In this document: positions 32,594-43,795 of the stretch, in pieces | Numbering within the stretch: position 1 is the first letter of the stretch | How the letters are laid out: each line of letters begins with the position of its first letter | Assembly: GCA_963678705.1 (NCBI GenBank) | Contig: OY783203.1 | Coordinates: 30,796,535-30,860,534 of the forward strand | DNA length: 64,000 bases | Direction of reading: 5' to 3' | Source: Panorpa germanica | Taxonomy: Eukaryota; Arthropoda; Insecta; Mecoptera; Panorpidae | Position numbers and translations under genes: made by a program | The notes under the pieces: model-generated | What the model saw: the letters and a program-made list of their open reading frames with translations, nothing else | Databases searched by the model: none | Told to the model about the DNA's origin: nothing

Positions 32594-33349
32594 TCTATTT
32601 CAATAAAAATTAAATGCTGTTCGTTGGTACGCGCATTTATTGATAACGGCTGGACCGATTTGGCTATTCTTTTTTCTCATATTCGTAATATTCTGAATTA
32701 GGTTCTTAGGGAAAGAAAAATTGAAAAACTTTCCCGAAAAACAGAAAAATTCAAGAAAAACTGAAAGTGATTTTTTATATGGGGGTTTTGCTCCTATTTG
32801 CGCAAATATCATTTGACAGCTGATTTAGGCCGTCAACACACGGGTCGACTGATTGAAAACTAGCCGCGCAACGAAGTTTCCAACGAAACCGAAAAACGAG
32901 CCACATTTCGTGACTCTATAGAATTTTTAACAATAGCATAATAGGGGATTTTTTTGTGTCGTATTCTGAGGTATTTGTATGTATGTATGTATTTAAATAC
33001 TTTTGAAAAGTATTTGTACACATCTCTGCTCATGATGTCACCATCAAAAGCATGCAACCTAATCGCCTGCTACCTAGGAACACAGTCGCGCAAAACGTGC
33101 TCAAAACCAATTTCAAACCATTGGTGCCGTGTGTGTTTCTCACTCGTTTACGCATGCGTTCTCTTACTCACAACACAGTTCCATTCTCAATTCTCGGTTT
33201 GGGCAGATTCGGGGCTCGCGTTTGCAATCAGTCGACCCATGTGCGGATAGCCTTAAGCTAATAGTGACGAAAAATTGATTTAATTATTTATTTTCAATTG
33301 AAGATATTTATTGAAATTTGGACAGGACAACGTCTGTCGGGTCAGCTAG
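32594..33349 (+). mobile_element. non-autonomous Helitron carrying MITE-C
   Basis: Starts TC after A (TCTATTTCAATAAAAATT) and continues ATGCTGTTCGTTGG, then AACGGCTGGACCGATTTGGC, a block common to insect Helitrons. The right end has a hairpin (GACAGGAC-AAC-GTCTGTC, 33321-33337) and then GGGTCAGCTAG, ending in CTAG before T: the TC...CTRR structure inserted between A and T. MITE-C (32828-33252) lies inside. No Rep/helicase is encoded. Confidence 0.85.
32828..33252 (+). mobile_element. MITE-C copy 1 (PIF/Harbinger-like)
   Basis: A 425-bp element. Left end GGCCGTCAACACACGGGTCG then ACTGATTG; right end on minus GGCTATCCGCACATGGGTCG then ACTGATTG. Perfect TTA duplications at 32825-32827 and 33253-33255. 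A diverged second copy lies at 43869-44261. The overlapping plus frames (32954-33261) are shared only as repeat sequence and have no known homology. Confidence 0.9.
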
Positions 33350-33369
33350 TTTAATATAAATAGAAAAGT

Positions 33370-33605
33370 TATATTTAACGTAGGCCTATTTAAGATGCTG
33401 AATCCTATTACCGACGACTTCCTCCTACTATGTTGGCAATTGTGGTGTCGTGGTCTTACGTGGTGCTGGTCTTATATTATCTATATATGTAGACTACATC
33501 GCTGCTTAATAAGTTTGATAATGTGTGTACATTATAAATTTAACGTAATAAGAACCGAACACAGAAAATATAAGTTTGGTTCGGGGATCGACCTTTGTGT
33601 CATCT
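33370..33605 (-). mobile_element. SINE, diverged
   Basis: Reversed SINE: TTAACG-like tail edge, ATGCTGAATCCTATTACCGA, CCTACTATGTTGGCA, ATTGTGGTGTCGTGG, ACAGAAAATATAAG and GTTCGGGGATCGA (box B). It is cut off in the head. Confidence 0.85.
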
Positions 33606-34028
33606 GCTATTTGTTAATTATGAGAAAATAGTTAATTGTGATTAAATACAATTAAAGGCTAATGTCCACGACAGCTTCATTTGTAGGTTGCATGCAAGCT
33701 GCAAATTAATCCAGACGTATACTGCATCTCAGTTTTGTCCACGTAACGTCATACAAGCTTCACACAAGCTGCAAATAGGGTCATTTCTCTGAAGTTTAGT
33801 ATTGAGAAAGCACGTTTCATTGAGAAAACATCGAGTGATGAAGAAGATGGGATTATAGCATACGCCTTTATTAGCAGACGACGAATCAGACGTAGAATAT
33901 ATTGGCTTCATCCATACATCGAAAAGTACATTAACCGCAGATTGTTTGTTGCTGCAAGATTCTGTATTTTAATCAGTATACCGAATGACTGTTGTTCAAT
34001 AATATGAACAAAATTGACTGCCGAGCCC
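33606..34028. other. no gene; recurring CAAGCTGCAA motif
   Basis: CAAGCTGCAA occurs at 33695-33704 and 33765-33774, and again at 34413-34422 beyond the fold-back. Possibly part of an unrecognised element of about 0.8 kb around the palindrome, but inverted ends could not be shown. Confidence 0.35.
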
Positions 34029-34255
34029 ATAGAGGTATAAGGATAGAGTGTGCAAGAGACTGAATACTGCGATAACGGCAAAGAGAGAGATAGCTGCCGA
34101 AGGAGAATACTGCGCCTGCCAATCAACCAAGCCAGCAGCAGCGGTTCGGCTAAAAAGAGACAGATAGGACACTCGGCAGCTATCTCTCTATTTGCCCGTA
34201 TCGCTTCCTCTTATACGCGGCGTACCCTTTGCCCACTCTATTCTTATATCTTTAT
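34029..34255. repeat. fold-back palindrome
   Basis: Arms of about 70-80 bp surround a centre of about 70 bp. Best paired segment: AGAGAGATAGCTGCCGA (34084-34100) against its exact complement at 34173-34189. The outer arms pair imperfectly (ATAAGGATAGAGTG with CACTCTATTCTTAT). Likely a fold-back MITE; the frame at 34050-34361 crosses it and is not considered a gene. Confidence 0.85.
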
Positions 34256-35074
34256 GGCCGAGCCCGTCATTTTTAAAAGAATATTACGTTTATGCGTCGT
34301 GCAGTACGCTAGAGCTATGACATGTTGCAACCCAGGCTGCATGGCGGTTGTTTGTCACTAAGCAAATGCGACTTTGCAGCTCTGTGGAAAGAGCCGCCTT
34401 TGTTTAAATGTACAAGCTGCAAGAAAGCGTACAACAAGCGGTAAATGACGAAACATGTTTATAAACTGACGTTAAGTGAACAGTAGGCCTTACATTGCCG
34501 TGGAAGCAAAATAATTCTAGATTAATTGGTGTAGTAATATACACTTTTTCTAACTAGTGAAACATAAAAGTTAGGTGGTTATCTTTAGTTGGGACGGTGC
34601 TTAAATTAAAAAGACGAACCTCGAAAGTACATCGTACACATACGACACAACACACTTTACACCACAACCGGTGAGCGCTTGGTCTAATACATTTACATTT
34701 TAATCAAACATTCTCATTAAATAATCTTAATTCTTACTGACACACTAAGAGTATTCCCTACAGAATTGTAATACATCTCTAACCATTCTATGTTGAACAA
34801 TGTATTTTGTATATAGTATTACAAAACCACGCTGAGAGCTTTAAAATTTATAAATTTATGAGTGCAGTAAACTCATAAACTTATAACGAAGGTTAAAATG
34901 TAATTAACTTGAATAATAGATTGAAGGGGCGGCGTTCCGGTGTGATATATTGACACTATGTTTATTCCAGTTACTATTAAGGAGATCCCAGTACCACCGT
35001 AGTAGTAATTATTTCCGTAACAATGTTATAAAAATAATTTCATTGCTTAAAATGGATAAACATTCAATTGACAA
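34256..35074. other. no gene recognised
   Basis: AT-rich; contains the third CAAGCTGCAA at 34413. Nothing else supportable. Confidence 0.5.
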
Positions 35075-35940
35075 AAAAAATAAGGCAAGGTAAAGAGGAA
35101 GAGAAATTGGAAAAAATCCAGGAGGTACTAGGGCTGGACAGATGCACGCCAGAATAAATAGAAATAGAGGTGTTAAAAAGGGACAAGGTAAGAAGGGCAG
35201 GAAGAAGGGCAATCAAGTTCGAAGAGAAAATGAGTAACGCTGAAGGCGAAATCCAAGGAAAAATAGGGAGGAGAGTAGAAAGGAGAGTCGGTGAGGAGGC
35301 ACGAAAAAAGAGTAAAGGAGGAGCGAGAAAAAGGCACAAATGTGGAAGAGGAGCTAAGGAGCAGAGAAAGGAAGATACAGCAACAGGAAAAAATTGAGAA
35401 GAGCAAATATAATGAAAGATATAAGAGGATTTGGGAGACAGAGATACCAGAATACATAAGAGAAAAAGACAGAAGAAACATGAGAAGAATCGCAAGATTT
35501 AGATTGGGAAACGAAGAGAAAGAAAACAAAAACTGGGCAAAAAAAGAGCAAAGGATGTACGGTGTGTGCGAGACGGAGATAGAAACGCTTGAGCACATTA
35601 AGTTTTCGTGTGATGAAAAGGTAAAAAGTGAAACAAATATTGTGCAATTATTAAACGGTGGCAGTGAAGGGAAGAGCTGGATGGCGGAGTTAGAGAGAAG
35701 GAGCGAGGAATTAGAAGGAATAACAGAGTAGAAACAGGAAAGAGAGTAGCAGTAGGGGTTTAAATTTATATGTTTTGTTTTTATTTTTAATTTTTCTTTT
35801 GGAAGGAGTGAGAATGTTTAGATATAACAAGGAACACAAATGTAATTAAGCACAATAATATGTAATTTAATGATTTAAGGCATAAGAATGTAGTACCTAA
35901 TGGTAAAAATATTAAAATAATAAATATAAATAAGGTACTC
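35075..35940 (+). pseudogene. LINE-1 ORF2 C-terminus and 3' region
   Basis: The best LINE-1 copy. An early frame reads EEKLEKIQEVLGLDRCTPE, stop, then IEIEVLKRDKVRRAGRRAIK then FEEKM, matching the VLGLDR.TPGYI...RDKLR..AGKRA.KFE.KM linker of insect non-LTR retrotransposons. After a frameshift, 35291-35731 encodes KYNERYKRIWETEIPEYIRE, RIARFRLGNEEKENKNWAKK and a knuckle GVCETEIETLEHIKFSC (C-H-C visible; the first cysteine of the usual CxxC is a tyrosine, MYGVC). A 3' region follows (AAGGAACACAAATGTAATTA, TAATTTAATGATTTAAGG) with an A-rich tail to about 35940. Reverse transcriptase and endonuclease are missing (5' truncation), so it is inactive. Confidence 0.88.
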
Positions 35941-35944
35941 TAAA

Positions 35945-37107
35945 TCGCTTATGCACATTTGACATAACCTGAAAACTTAGACCTAATGCTTTTCGAATAT
36001 TCGCGGTTACTCATGCGTCGGTCGACGGTGCAAAATCAGAAAGATTTAAAGACCTTAAAATACATTCATAACATCTCTCTTATTAGAACCTTAACCTTAA
36101 TAATTAAATTTATTTCTTGTAATTTAACATCTACCTATTTTCGGCCTCCCATTATGTTAGCAGTTTTTGCTTTAACGCCGTCGGCCATTCTGCAGTTTGA
36201 GATTGTTGTATTGACAATACAAATATAAATAAAATTGTACAAAGACATGAATAAACTTACATAAAACGAATTCCTATAATAGAAGAAAGAAGTTATTATT
36301 GTTGGATAGAATTCAATAAAACTCGGAGGTCACTAGAGTCTGCAGCAGACTGAAGAAAATTGAAGTATAATGCAGTTTGAAGTTTGCTGCTCTGCTATTA
36401 TAATGTAATAAACTCTACTAAATTACAGTTCTACTGCCTTTCTTGAATGTTAGCGACAAAGTAAGAATTCTCTAGACTATATTGCTTTAAAATAAGAATC
36501 AGATTATTTTAAGATATATGTAACTATTGGAAAATATACTCGTTTAATAAAATTGCCTTATGTAAATTGTAATATATTTAGATATCGTAGATTTCTAGTA
36601 AATTGTAATCGATAGATTAATGCACAATATGGGCGTAAAGACTTAGTCGAAAATCTCGCTGGTTTTCTATTTTTATGGTTTTAGAACATATATTTCTTCA
36701 TCTCCTTGATATACCACAATTACATGCAATTTAACACTGGTAAAATGCGACTTAAGCCGCCACAAAACGATGCGGTGCCTCCAACGTGTGAGTCACATAA
36801 TGCAAGATAGACATGGCAAGTTTTCTACTACACGGTGGAATAAACGTTTGATCCGAATGATTTATTTATTTTATTAATTTGTTGATATTATTGACACTGA
36901 TACTGTTTAACAAAAACTTTCAAGTAAATAAATAAAACTTCTAGTATAAAACCTTCCTTTGTTGGACGATTCCTGCAGCAGCGCATGACATGTGAATCAG
37001 GTGTGTTTTGGGAGTAGAAAAATCCCTTTTGACGCGGGTCAAAAGACCGACAACAGCCCAAACTTCTTCCAACGTGAATGTTGGACTCAATTAGTTGCAG
37101 CATCGAC
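35945..37107. other. no gene recognised
   Basis: AT-rich. An 80-codon frame at 35986-36228 has no recognised homology. From about 36960 a more balanced segment precedes repeat R and may belong to it. Confidence 0.5.
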
Positions 37108-37385
37108 CACACGAAGCGTATAAAATTCGAATACGATATTCTAGAACTCGACCACGTATAGGAATCGACACTTGAGCGATATAGACAACAAAAAAAAAAG
37201 AGTATCCGTTTCGAAGTCATTTTGGATCAAAAACGGAAGCGAAAGTTTCAGAAACAAAAATGCATTACCCTACAAACTGCCACCCCATAAACAAAAGTTT
37301 TAAAATACGAAATTTCTTTTCATGCACGTGCCCAAATATATGTTCTAACGTGGTTTAGATTACGAAAAAATGTTTTATACAAAGA
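37108..37385 (+). repeat. repeat R, copy 3
   Basis: ACGAAGCGTATAAAATTCG, TTCTAGAACTCGACCACG, GAGTATCCGTTTCGAAG, CATTTTGGATCAAAAACGG and AATTTCTTTTCATGCACG match the other R copies. The element ends with the ATTACGAAAAAATGTTT block. Confidence 0.85.
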
Positions 37386-37404
37386 TAACGACAACGGAAA
37401 CGAC

Positions 37405-37652
37405 ATATTATTTATTTATTCTCGGTCTAATTCCGATGCTGAGTCCTATCACTAACTCTTATAATCTTGATAGTATTAATGGTGTCGTGGCCTAATATGT
37501 GTGAACCACATCGAAGCCTCATAAATCTTATGATAACTATTTTGATAACAATCAAGACTAGAAAATATAGCACTCGTGCGAGAATCGAACCAGAAGATAC
37601 AGCAGTTTAACGTCAACAATGAATGCTATCGACCACCGCATCGTCCTTTGTA
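37405..37652 (-). mobile_element. SINE, diverged, near full length
   Basis: Reversed: TATTTATTTATTCTCGG tail edge, GATGCTGAGTCCTATCAC, ATTAATGGTGTCGTGGCC, AATATAGCACTCGTGCGAGA, ATCGAACCAGAAGATACAGC (box-B side) and CTATCGACCACCGCATCGTC (box-A side). Sits 20 bp right of repeat R. Confidence 0.85.
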
Positions 37653-38299
37653 TGTATAATATTAAACCAGAATATTTTTGTTCATTTTGAAAAAGAAATA
37701 GAAATTAAAGAAGTGAACACTTGTAATAGACTTTAATGGATCTATTCTAGTCACATTTTTGATTGCTTCAGATGCATAATATTACATATTAACTGTAACA
37801 TACTGTATTTTATAAATATCGTATATAACCAAGAAGGGTGAATAAGCTACAGCCAAAAAAATGTTATTTTTAAATATCAATATTTGCAAAATATTTTCTT
37901 CAAATATTTTTTAAATGTTCCTTGGAATTTTGTCTCTCTGTCTTACACTGGAAGTAATGAAACAATAGACGCTCTGTTAGATATTCTGTCTAATGATAAA
38001 CAAACTGCGTTGTAGTTATTATTTCAATTATTTATCACATAAATTAATAAAATACAGCTATTGAAAAACGCAATTAATTTAATTAATTACATCACTTTCA
38101 AAAAGTGCTCATTATGCCGAAACATTAAACGATCTGCCATTACTTTTGAATACATAGACGAGTAAACTGAGTTGAGTAAAACCTAGTGCAGAGTAGGAGA
38201 ACCTTTTTATCACTTATCATGTCACAGTCTGGAACAATCCTTGACGCGGAATATAAATACAAAATGAGCTCAGAAAATGTAATTTACAAAATTAATAAT
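37653..38299. other. no gene recognised
   Basis: AT-rich, nothing supportable. Confidence 0.55.
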
Positions 38300-38455
38300 A
38301 GACAGCAGTCTTCAGATTTGATCCTCGGACCAGCGCTATATTTTCTGAGCTTAGTTGTTATCATAATTAATTTGATTATGTGATTATAATCATATATATG
38401 AGGCCACGATACTATAAATATTATTAATATCAGAAATAGGATGACGATAAACAAA
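38300..38455 (+). repeat. SINE part
   Basis: ACAGCAGTCTTCAGATTTGA, TCCTCGGACCAGCGCTATAT, TTTCTGAGCTTAGTTGTTAT, ATATATGAGGCCACGATACT and an AGAAATAGGATGACG block match the SINE in plus orientation with internal loss. The box-A side is missing. Confidence 0.75.
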
Positions 38456-38479
38456 TAATCTTAAGATGTACAAACTTTA

Positions 38480-38730
38480 GCGTTAAACGTTAAATTAGAA
38501 GTAAGTGGTTCCAATGGTGGGGACATGTAGAAGGAATGGTTTGAAATAGAATGGTTAAGAAACTTCTGGATGGCCCCAGGGAGTGCAAGATCGAGAAGTA
38601 GCGCGCAAGTGGAAGAAATATTAGTATTGAGAATTGGAAGAAGAGGTTTGCCCATAGGAAAGAATGGAATGAAATTTTATATGAGATCAAAAAACAACTA
38701 CAGGGGTCATGATGATGGTGATGAAGTGTT
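38480..38730 (+). pseudogene. LINE-2-type C-terminal remnant
   Basis: In shifting plus frames: WWGHVEGMV, NRMVKKLLDGPRECKI, then ISIENWKKRFAHRKEWNEIL then YEIKKQLQGS. This matches the RWFGHV.RM...R.VKKV / NW...A.DR..WR.II...K tail of non-LTR retrotransposons, as does the remnant at 19839-20290, but the two are diverged. Stops and frameshifts are present. The minus frames 38461-38849 are shadows. Confidence 0.75.
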
Positions 38731-38753
38731 TCCAAAATAGCAGCTAGATGTAT

Positions 38754-39224
38754 GATGCGTTCCACTAAGCATTCGCAACGTACAAAATATTCGAAAACGT
38801 CACTAATGACGTCATTAATTTCGCTCACGCCAAGCTCACAACGACCCATCTGAAGAGTTGGGTCGTAGTGGTCAAAACTTAAAGATGACGATGACAGAAA
38901 AAATTACTTTATATGATTCAGAAAAAGATATTTTATTGGATTTTATTTTATTATATAATTATGTTAAATAAGCCTAATAAAATTAATTTCAATTCACATT
39001 TGACTGCCATTTATACACTTTTCCTCATACCATAAATTAACCTAATAAATAAACAAGTTTATTAACATTTAGAATGTATTTCTTTTATGAAAAATTTAGT
39101 TTATTAGTAGATATAGCTTTTGCTACAGAGCTATTTAAATAACTATCGTAATCCTTATTTTTTCAACGCTCACAAGAAAGTAAAACGGGAGCGTGGTTGT
39201 TGTGAACGCTTAGTGGAACGCACC
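38754..39224. mobile_element. MITE with GRTGCGTTCCACTAAGC ends
   Basis: A 471-bp element. Left GATGCGTTCCACTAAGCATT; right on minus GGTGCGTTCCACTAAGCGTT. The interior is AT-rich and includes a 28-codon frame at 38885-38971 (EKITLYDSEKDILLDFILLY) that looks like the start of a longer acidic protein but stops at once. No clear duplication; hAT-like or similar by the style of its ends. Confidence 0.82.
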
Positions 39225-40739
39225 CGTAGTTAAATTGATAATTTCATTCAAAATATAAAAACTTTCACTTTCTTCAAAAGTTTCTTTATAGTGGTTCGAC
39301 CATCGCACTAGGTACAACACTGTCTTTACACAGACTTATGGATGCCGCTAAAAAATAGACCCAGCATCATTTTAGAAGATAAAACAAACAGCTGCCACTC
39401 GAAGAATTAAATGTACGAAAAATCTTGTAGAAGGAACTAAATACGCAGTTGACAAAGATAACCGGTTTCTCACCCCTGGCCTAGTGCAAAACGTACGCCG
39501 CGTCGTTGACAATATGATGTAAAATGATGTAAATAATGGGTTATTCAGAATGGCAACATTAGAATGATGGTAATTTGGAATGTCTCCTTTGTGAGTGATT
39601 GTGAGGGCTCAAATAGCGTATTCGAAATACTTTCTTTATAGAGGGGCTAGGGTTGGGTGAGTAGGAGGCTATCCTCCTTTATCACTCACCCCTTCTTTTA
39701 CTTCTTAACACTAGTTCTACTTGTAGAAATGGTCCTCCCACACACCCGACCGGAGTTCTGAGGATGCCTAGCCGTTCTGCTAGATACATAACAAATTTAT
39801 TGAGCAGCACACAACTTTATGCGCAGTAAATTTTATTTTCCGAGGATAATCTTTGGTAAAATAAATATTTCTGACATTTGTCTACACTGATAAGTGTATA
39901 CACTTATTACTTTCAACGTTGGCGTAAATTTTAGATAAGAAATTAATGATTTTATCATCCAGTTAATGAACCGCAACTAGGAGTTAAAGAGTTTTAGGAA
40001 GATTATCATGATCTGAATACAGAAATTTAAAAGTTCATAACGATATACCGAATAAAATGAAAAATTTGATAGAAAAATACGTGAAATCTGATATTTTCAA
40101 TTTTTGCACTCACACCAAATTATCCTGGTGTGGAGCTCCTACACTTCAGCTTTGTTAACCTTATAAGAGTTATAGCGTTTGCCTTACATGATTTAATTCG
40201 ACTTTGTTTTTTACACTGTCAGTTTAACACTGCCGAATGTTGCTCTGTATTTGGCAGTTTTACACCAGTTTCGGATATTAATAGGATACAGAGATGTACT
40301 GTATATCGATCGTCCAGTTCATTAGTGATATGTCAAAAGTCTGTCTCAACTTTGAGAAAAACATAAACACGTTTGCATAGAATGTGATTGTAGATAATCA
40401 AATATAGCAATAATAGAGAAATAATAGCAAATCTACAAAATGCATAATTACTGAGATCGTAGTAACAAAATAGCAAATAACACGTAATTTTTTAGTGTTG
40501 GTAAAGTGTACAAAATTTTACACAGTGCAAAAAATGTTACGCTTTGCATTGTACGCAGACACTGCGACACTTTTTATAATGGAACATTTAAAGGCAAAAA
40601 TATTTTGCAATAGAACACAAATTACAGTTTACTGTGTCTGTGCTAGTGTGTCATAAATACATTTACTAATCCAAAATTTCTATAATAAAACAAAATTTTG
40701 ATAAAAAACTTCTATTTAAATATGAAATCTGACGTTATA
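39225..40739. other. no gene; two small hairpins
   Basis: 39653-39692: GGGTGAGTAGGAGG against CCTCCTTTATCACTCACCC with a small bulge. 40109-40134: CTCACACCA against TGGTGTGGAG. The 78-codon frame 40130-40366 has no recognised homology. Confidence 0.5.
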
Positions 40740-41070
40740 CTAGAACCGCTTCCTACAAAACATTTCTCAGAACTTGACCTAGTATAGGAATCGACATTTG
40801 GGCGATTTAGAGTGACTTATGCACAACAACAACAAAAAAGAGTATCCGTTTCGAAAGCAGTTTGGATCAAAAACGGAGGCGAAAGTTTCAGAAGCAAAAT
40901 ACATTACCACATCCCATAAACTTAAGCTTTAAAATACGAATTTTCTTTTCGTGAACGTACTCAAATATATTTTCTACCTGTGGCTAGAACGTGCTTCGAA
41001 AAGTCTTACTCAAATTGTAATCAGGCTATTCGACATTACTACGATACGAAAAATTGTTTGTATAGGGTTG
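40740..41070 (+). repeat. repeat R, copy 4
   Basis: AGAACTTGACCTAGTATAGG, GAGTATCCGTTTCGAAAGC, CAAAAACGGAGGCGAAAG, CATAAACTTAAGCTTTAAAA, AAGTCTTACTCAAATTG and TACGATACGAAAAATTG match R copies. It shows the site that is interrupted by MITE-C in copy 5. Confidence 0.88.
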
Positions 41071-41937
41071 CCATGCAAATTCTGTATGCATATTAATCTA
41101 AACAAAATCCTAAATATTCTGTATTAACTTTGCTGTCTAAACTGGCAGAAATTATAGATTTGATAGTAACTTTTTAAAGTTATACTTTGTAAATGTCTAG
41201 AAATAAATAAATTCTGTTACACAGAAATCTACTTTAACTTTAAAATAAAATGAAAAATATTATTCATTTCAAAACAATTCTTAATATGACGATGACACAT
41301 ACTGAGACAAGACATTATGAGTAATATTTAGAATCAAAGTAAATTGAATAAATCACAAAACATTGCATTTATAAACAATTCATATATGTACAGATGTAGT
41401 CGCCTATATGAATATAATCAGTGGCATCCGCGAAGAACACAAATGGGACACTTATCTCCTTGCAAAAACCATGACATAGAATCTGAAATGTTGTAAAAAG
41501 ATCACAACTTACGAATTTAAAAAAAATGCTTTTCCCCTCCTAAAAATGTCTTGTGTCCGCTCATGAACCGCTTGTATACTATACAAAGATTTCTATTTTT
41601 ATTCTAAATGAACGTGATATGAATGGCGTCAGTCAGTCATCTTCTATACGAATAAGTCATGACAGTAATAACAATTATAAGTTGGTAATGATTGAACTTT
41701 ATTTATAAATAATTATATTTATAGCATAATTAACTTTTATTATCAAAGTTGTTATTACATTATCATATAATTATAGATAACTTAATTAATTATTAAAGTT
41801 TGAACTACATTCCATATAATACTGGTATAATAATTGATTAAATATTTTATGTATGGAAATAATTAGATATACTGATGTAAATCTTAGCGTTTGTAATAAG
41901 AGTATTATGCAACTTTTTTTTATATAATGACGTCACT
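41071..41937. other. no gene recognised
   Basis: AT-rich DNA with no supportable feature. Confidence 0.55.
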
Positions 41938-42321
41938 CACTGGCGTAGCTAGGTATGGGCCAGTCGGTGCTGGGCACCGGGGCCCTCGGACCCTGAACAA
42001 CAAACCTCGTATTGTACTAGCTAAAAATTTTCCCATCTTTGGAATGTAAATAAAATAGGTTGCAACACAACTTTAAGGTAGTACTGTTGGTCAGAGAGTT
42101 ACCGTTTAATATTTTCTAAAATTTGGTATATTAGTAGATAATATTAAGATAATGAATGATCTCGTTAAATTTAAAAAAAAAAACTGCAGAGAACCAGTAA
42201 AAATATATTGAACTTTGAATTTTTTAATTCAACATTGAGGCTTATGAGAAATCACAGTTTTTATTTCATTTTATAAAAAGAACAGTTTAGATTTAGATTT
42301 ATCGAAGATACACCAGCCGGT

Positions 42322-42548
42322 GGCCGTATTCCTGAGTTTTGCGGACAATGATCGTGATCGAACAGATCTGAATTATATGAGTGAAACATTTTACAAATCA
42401 CTCTTAAAAGAGTATTCCTGTACAATTCCTGAATTTTATTATTAATTATTATAGGTCACTTTTAAAAGTGATTCGTAAAATGTTTCGCTCATATAAATCA
42501 TATCTGTTCGATCACGACCATAGTTCGCAAGACTCAGGACTAGGGCCC
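42322..42548. mobile_element. fold-back MITE, about 90-bp arms
   Basis: The left arm CCGTATTCCTGAGTTTTGCG then TCGTGATCGAACAGAT, TATATGAGTGAAACATTTTA and AATCACTCTTAAAAG is repeated in reverse complement on the right (42455-42548) with few mismatches; the loop is about 35 bp. It lies inside the hAT remnant. Confidence 0.9.
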
Positions 42549-42620
42549 CTAAGGCTCTAATGCAGATCGGAAAATGGATAGTCAGATGGTTTAGAAGTAA
42601 AAAAAAAGCGTTTCTAGGCT

Positions 42621-42842
42621 TTTATGCAGCATTCAAACATAGTGCGGCAGATTTAGTCAACCAGGTGACTACATTTTTTATCGACAAAAATATTGATTTA
42701 AAATAATGTGTGGATCAAGGTTATGATGGAGCCAGTGTGATGAGCGGTGCGTATAATGGTGTACAAAAACAGATTAAGGATATCCAATCTAACGCGGAGT
42801 AAATACAGTGCGCCACTCCTAATTTAAATTTCGCTGTGAACA
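42621..42842 (+). pseudogene. hAT transposase remnant (ZMYM1-like)
   Basis: One frame with two in-frame TAA stops reads FYAAFKHSAADLVNQVTTFF then IDKNIDLK, stop, CVDQGYDGASVMSGAYNGVQ then KQIKDIQSNAE, stop, IQCATPNLNFAVN. This is the conserved core of the hAT family related to zinc-finger MYM-type protein 1 (GQGYDGAS.MSG...GVQ..I....P.A.Y.HC..H.LNL). In active relatives the QGYDGAS aspartate belongs to the catalytic set; here it survives but the expected HCxxHxLNL is altered to QCATPNLN. The upstream BED/TTF domain and the C-terminal dimerisation domain are absent. A dead gene. Confidence 0.9.
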
Positions 42843-42845
42843 CGA

Positions 42846-43795
42846 ACTATGGGTATTCATCTCACTAATATTAAGCATTTGTGCCCGAACACGCATGTGT
42901 GGTCCAGGTCTATGAGTACTATGAGTTTAATCGGATAGACCAACTATTACACATGAAAAAGTAAACCCAAAAACACAAGGAATCATAATTAATATTCCAT
43001 TGAAGAACGGTTCAGTAGTTGAGCAAGGAAAGAAGCAACTGATGACAAATGTTTGATAGTTTATTTAATAAATGAAACAAACACATAAATAAACACAAAA
43101 GTGACGTCAAAAATCCGTGTAAACACTACAATGACACGCCATAGTCACCAGATCCGAAGTCCTAACACCCAACAGTCTGAAACCCAACATTTGTATTTGT
43201 GGACAAGTGTTCCAGTTGACAGGAGACAAGTGATGACATAGGCGACATAACAAAGTGGTACTTAACTCAGAAGAAACATCACAAAAACGATAATGGCTTT
43301 AACAATATGGTGAACACCCACAAATTCTGTCGACTTGTAGAAACATACCTAGTAGTAGTAGTAGCAGTCGTACTATTCAGATTTCCCCTTTACTAAAGTG
43401 CCTTTTACAAAAGGAAAACAAAAACGAAAAGCTTCAAACTGTTAATTGGAAGAGAATATCAGGATGTAGGAGGATTTGAGAGAATAGGATTAACTTAAAA
43501 TCTAATTGTAGTATTAGGAAATTCGAATATACAATTGGTACTTTTAATTGTAGTTCAAGGGAATTTAAATATAATAAGTTTAACACAATAACGACGTCAA
43601 GTAATTAACCGTTACATGATTTAGACAGCTTGTAAGTGTAATACAGAGATTAACACTTCTAAAATTCGTTATACTTTCTAAATATTACTGCGCCAAAGAG
43701 TGATTTGAATGTAGTAATAATTTACGCTTTGCTTTCCTTTATTCAATAACTATAAAAATATAAAGCGTATAAAACCTTACCAACAATATAGATCA
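42846..43795. other. no gene recognised
   Basis: Includes a C- and A-rich segment at about 43080-43330 and a short TAG run at 43352-43366. Some of this may be more hAT interior, but no motif was found. Confidence 0.45.

Larger units (their letters stand above)
41938..42845 (+). mobile_element. hAT element remnant (ZMYM1-type), right end lost
   Basis: The left end reads CACTGGCGTAGCTAGG and leads into a GC-rich stretch (GGCACCGGGGCCCTCGG) typical of hAT ends and similar to the hAT at 30986. A transposase remnant lies at 42621-42842, and a palindromic element (42322-42548) interrupts the upstream part. No matching right end was found downstream. Confidence 0.65.

Noticed and set aside
35064-35647. 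Three long minus-strand serine/leucine/phenylalanine-rich frames
   Set aside because: They are antisense to the purine-rich LINE-1 coding region.
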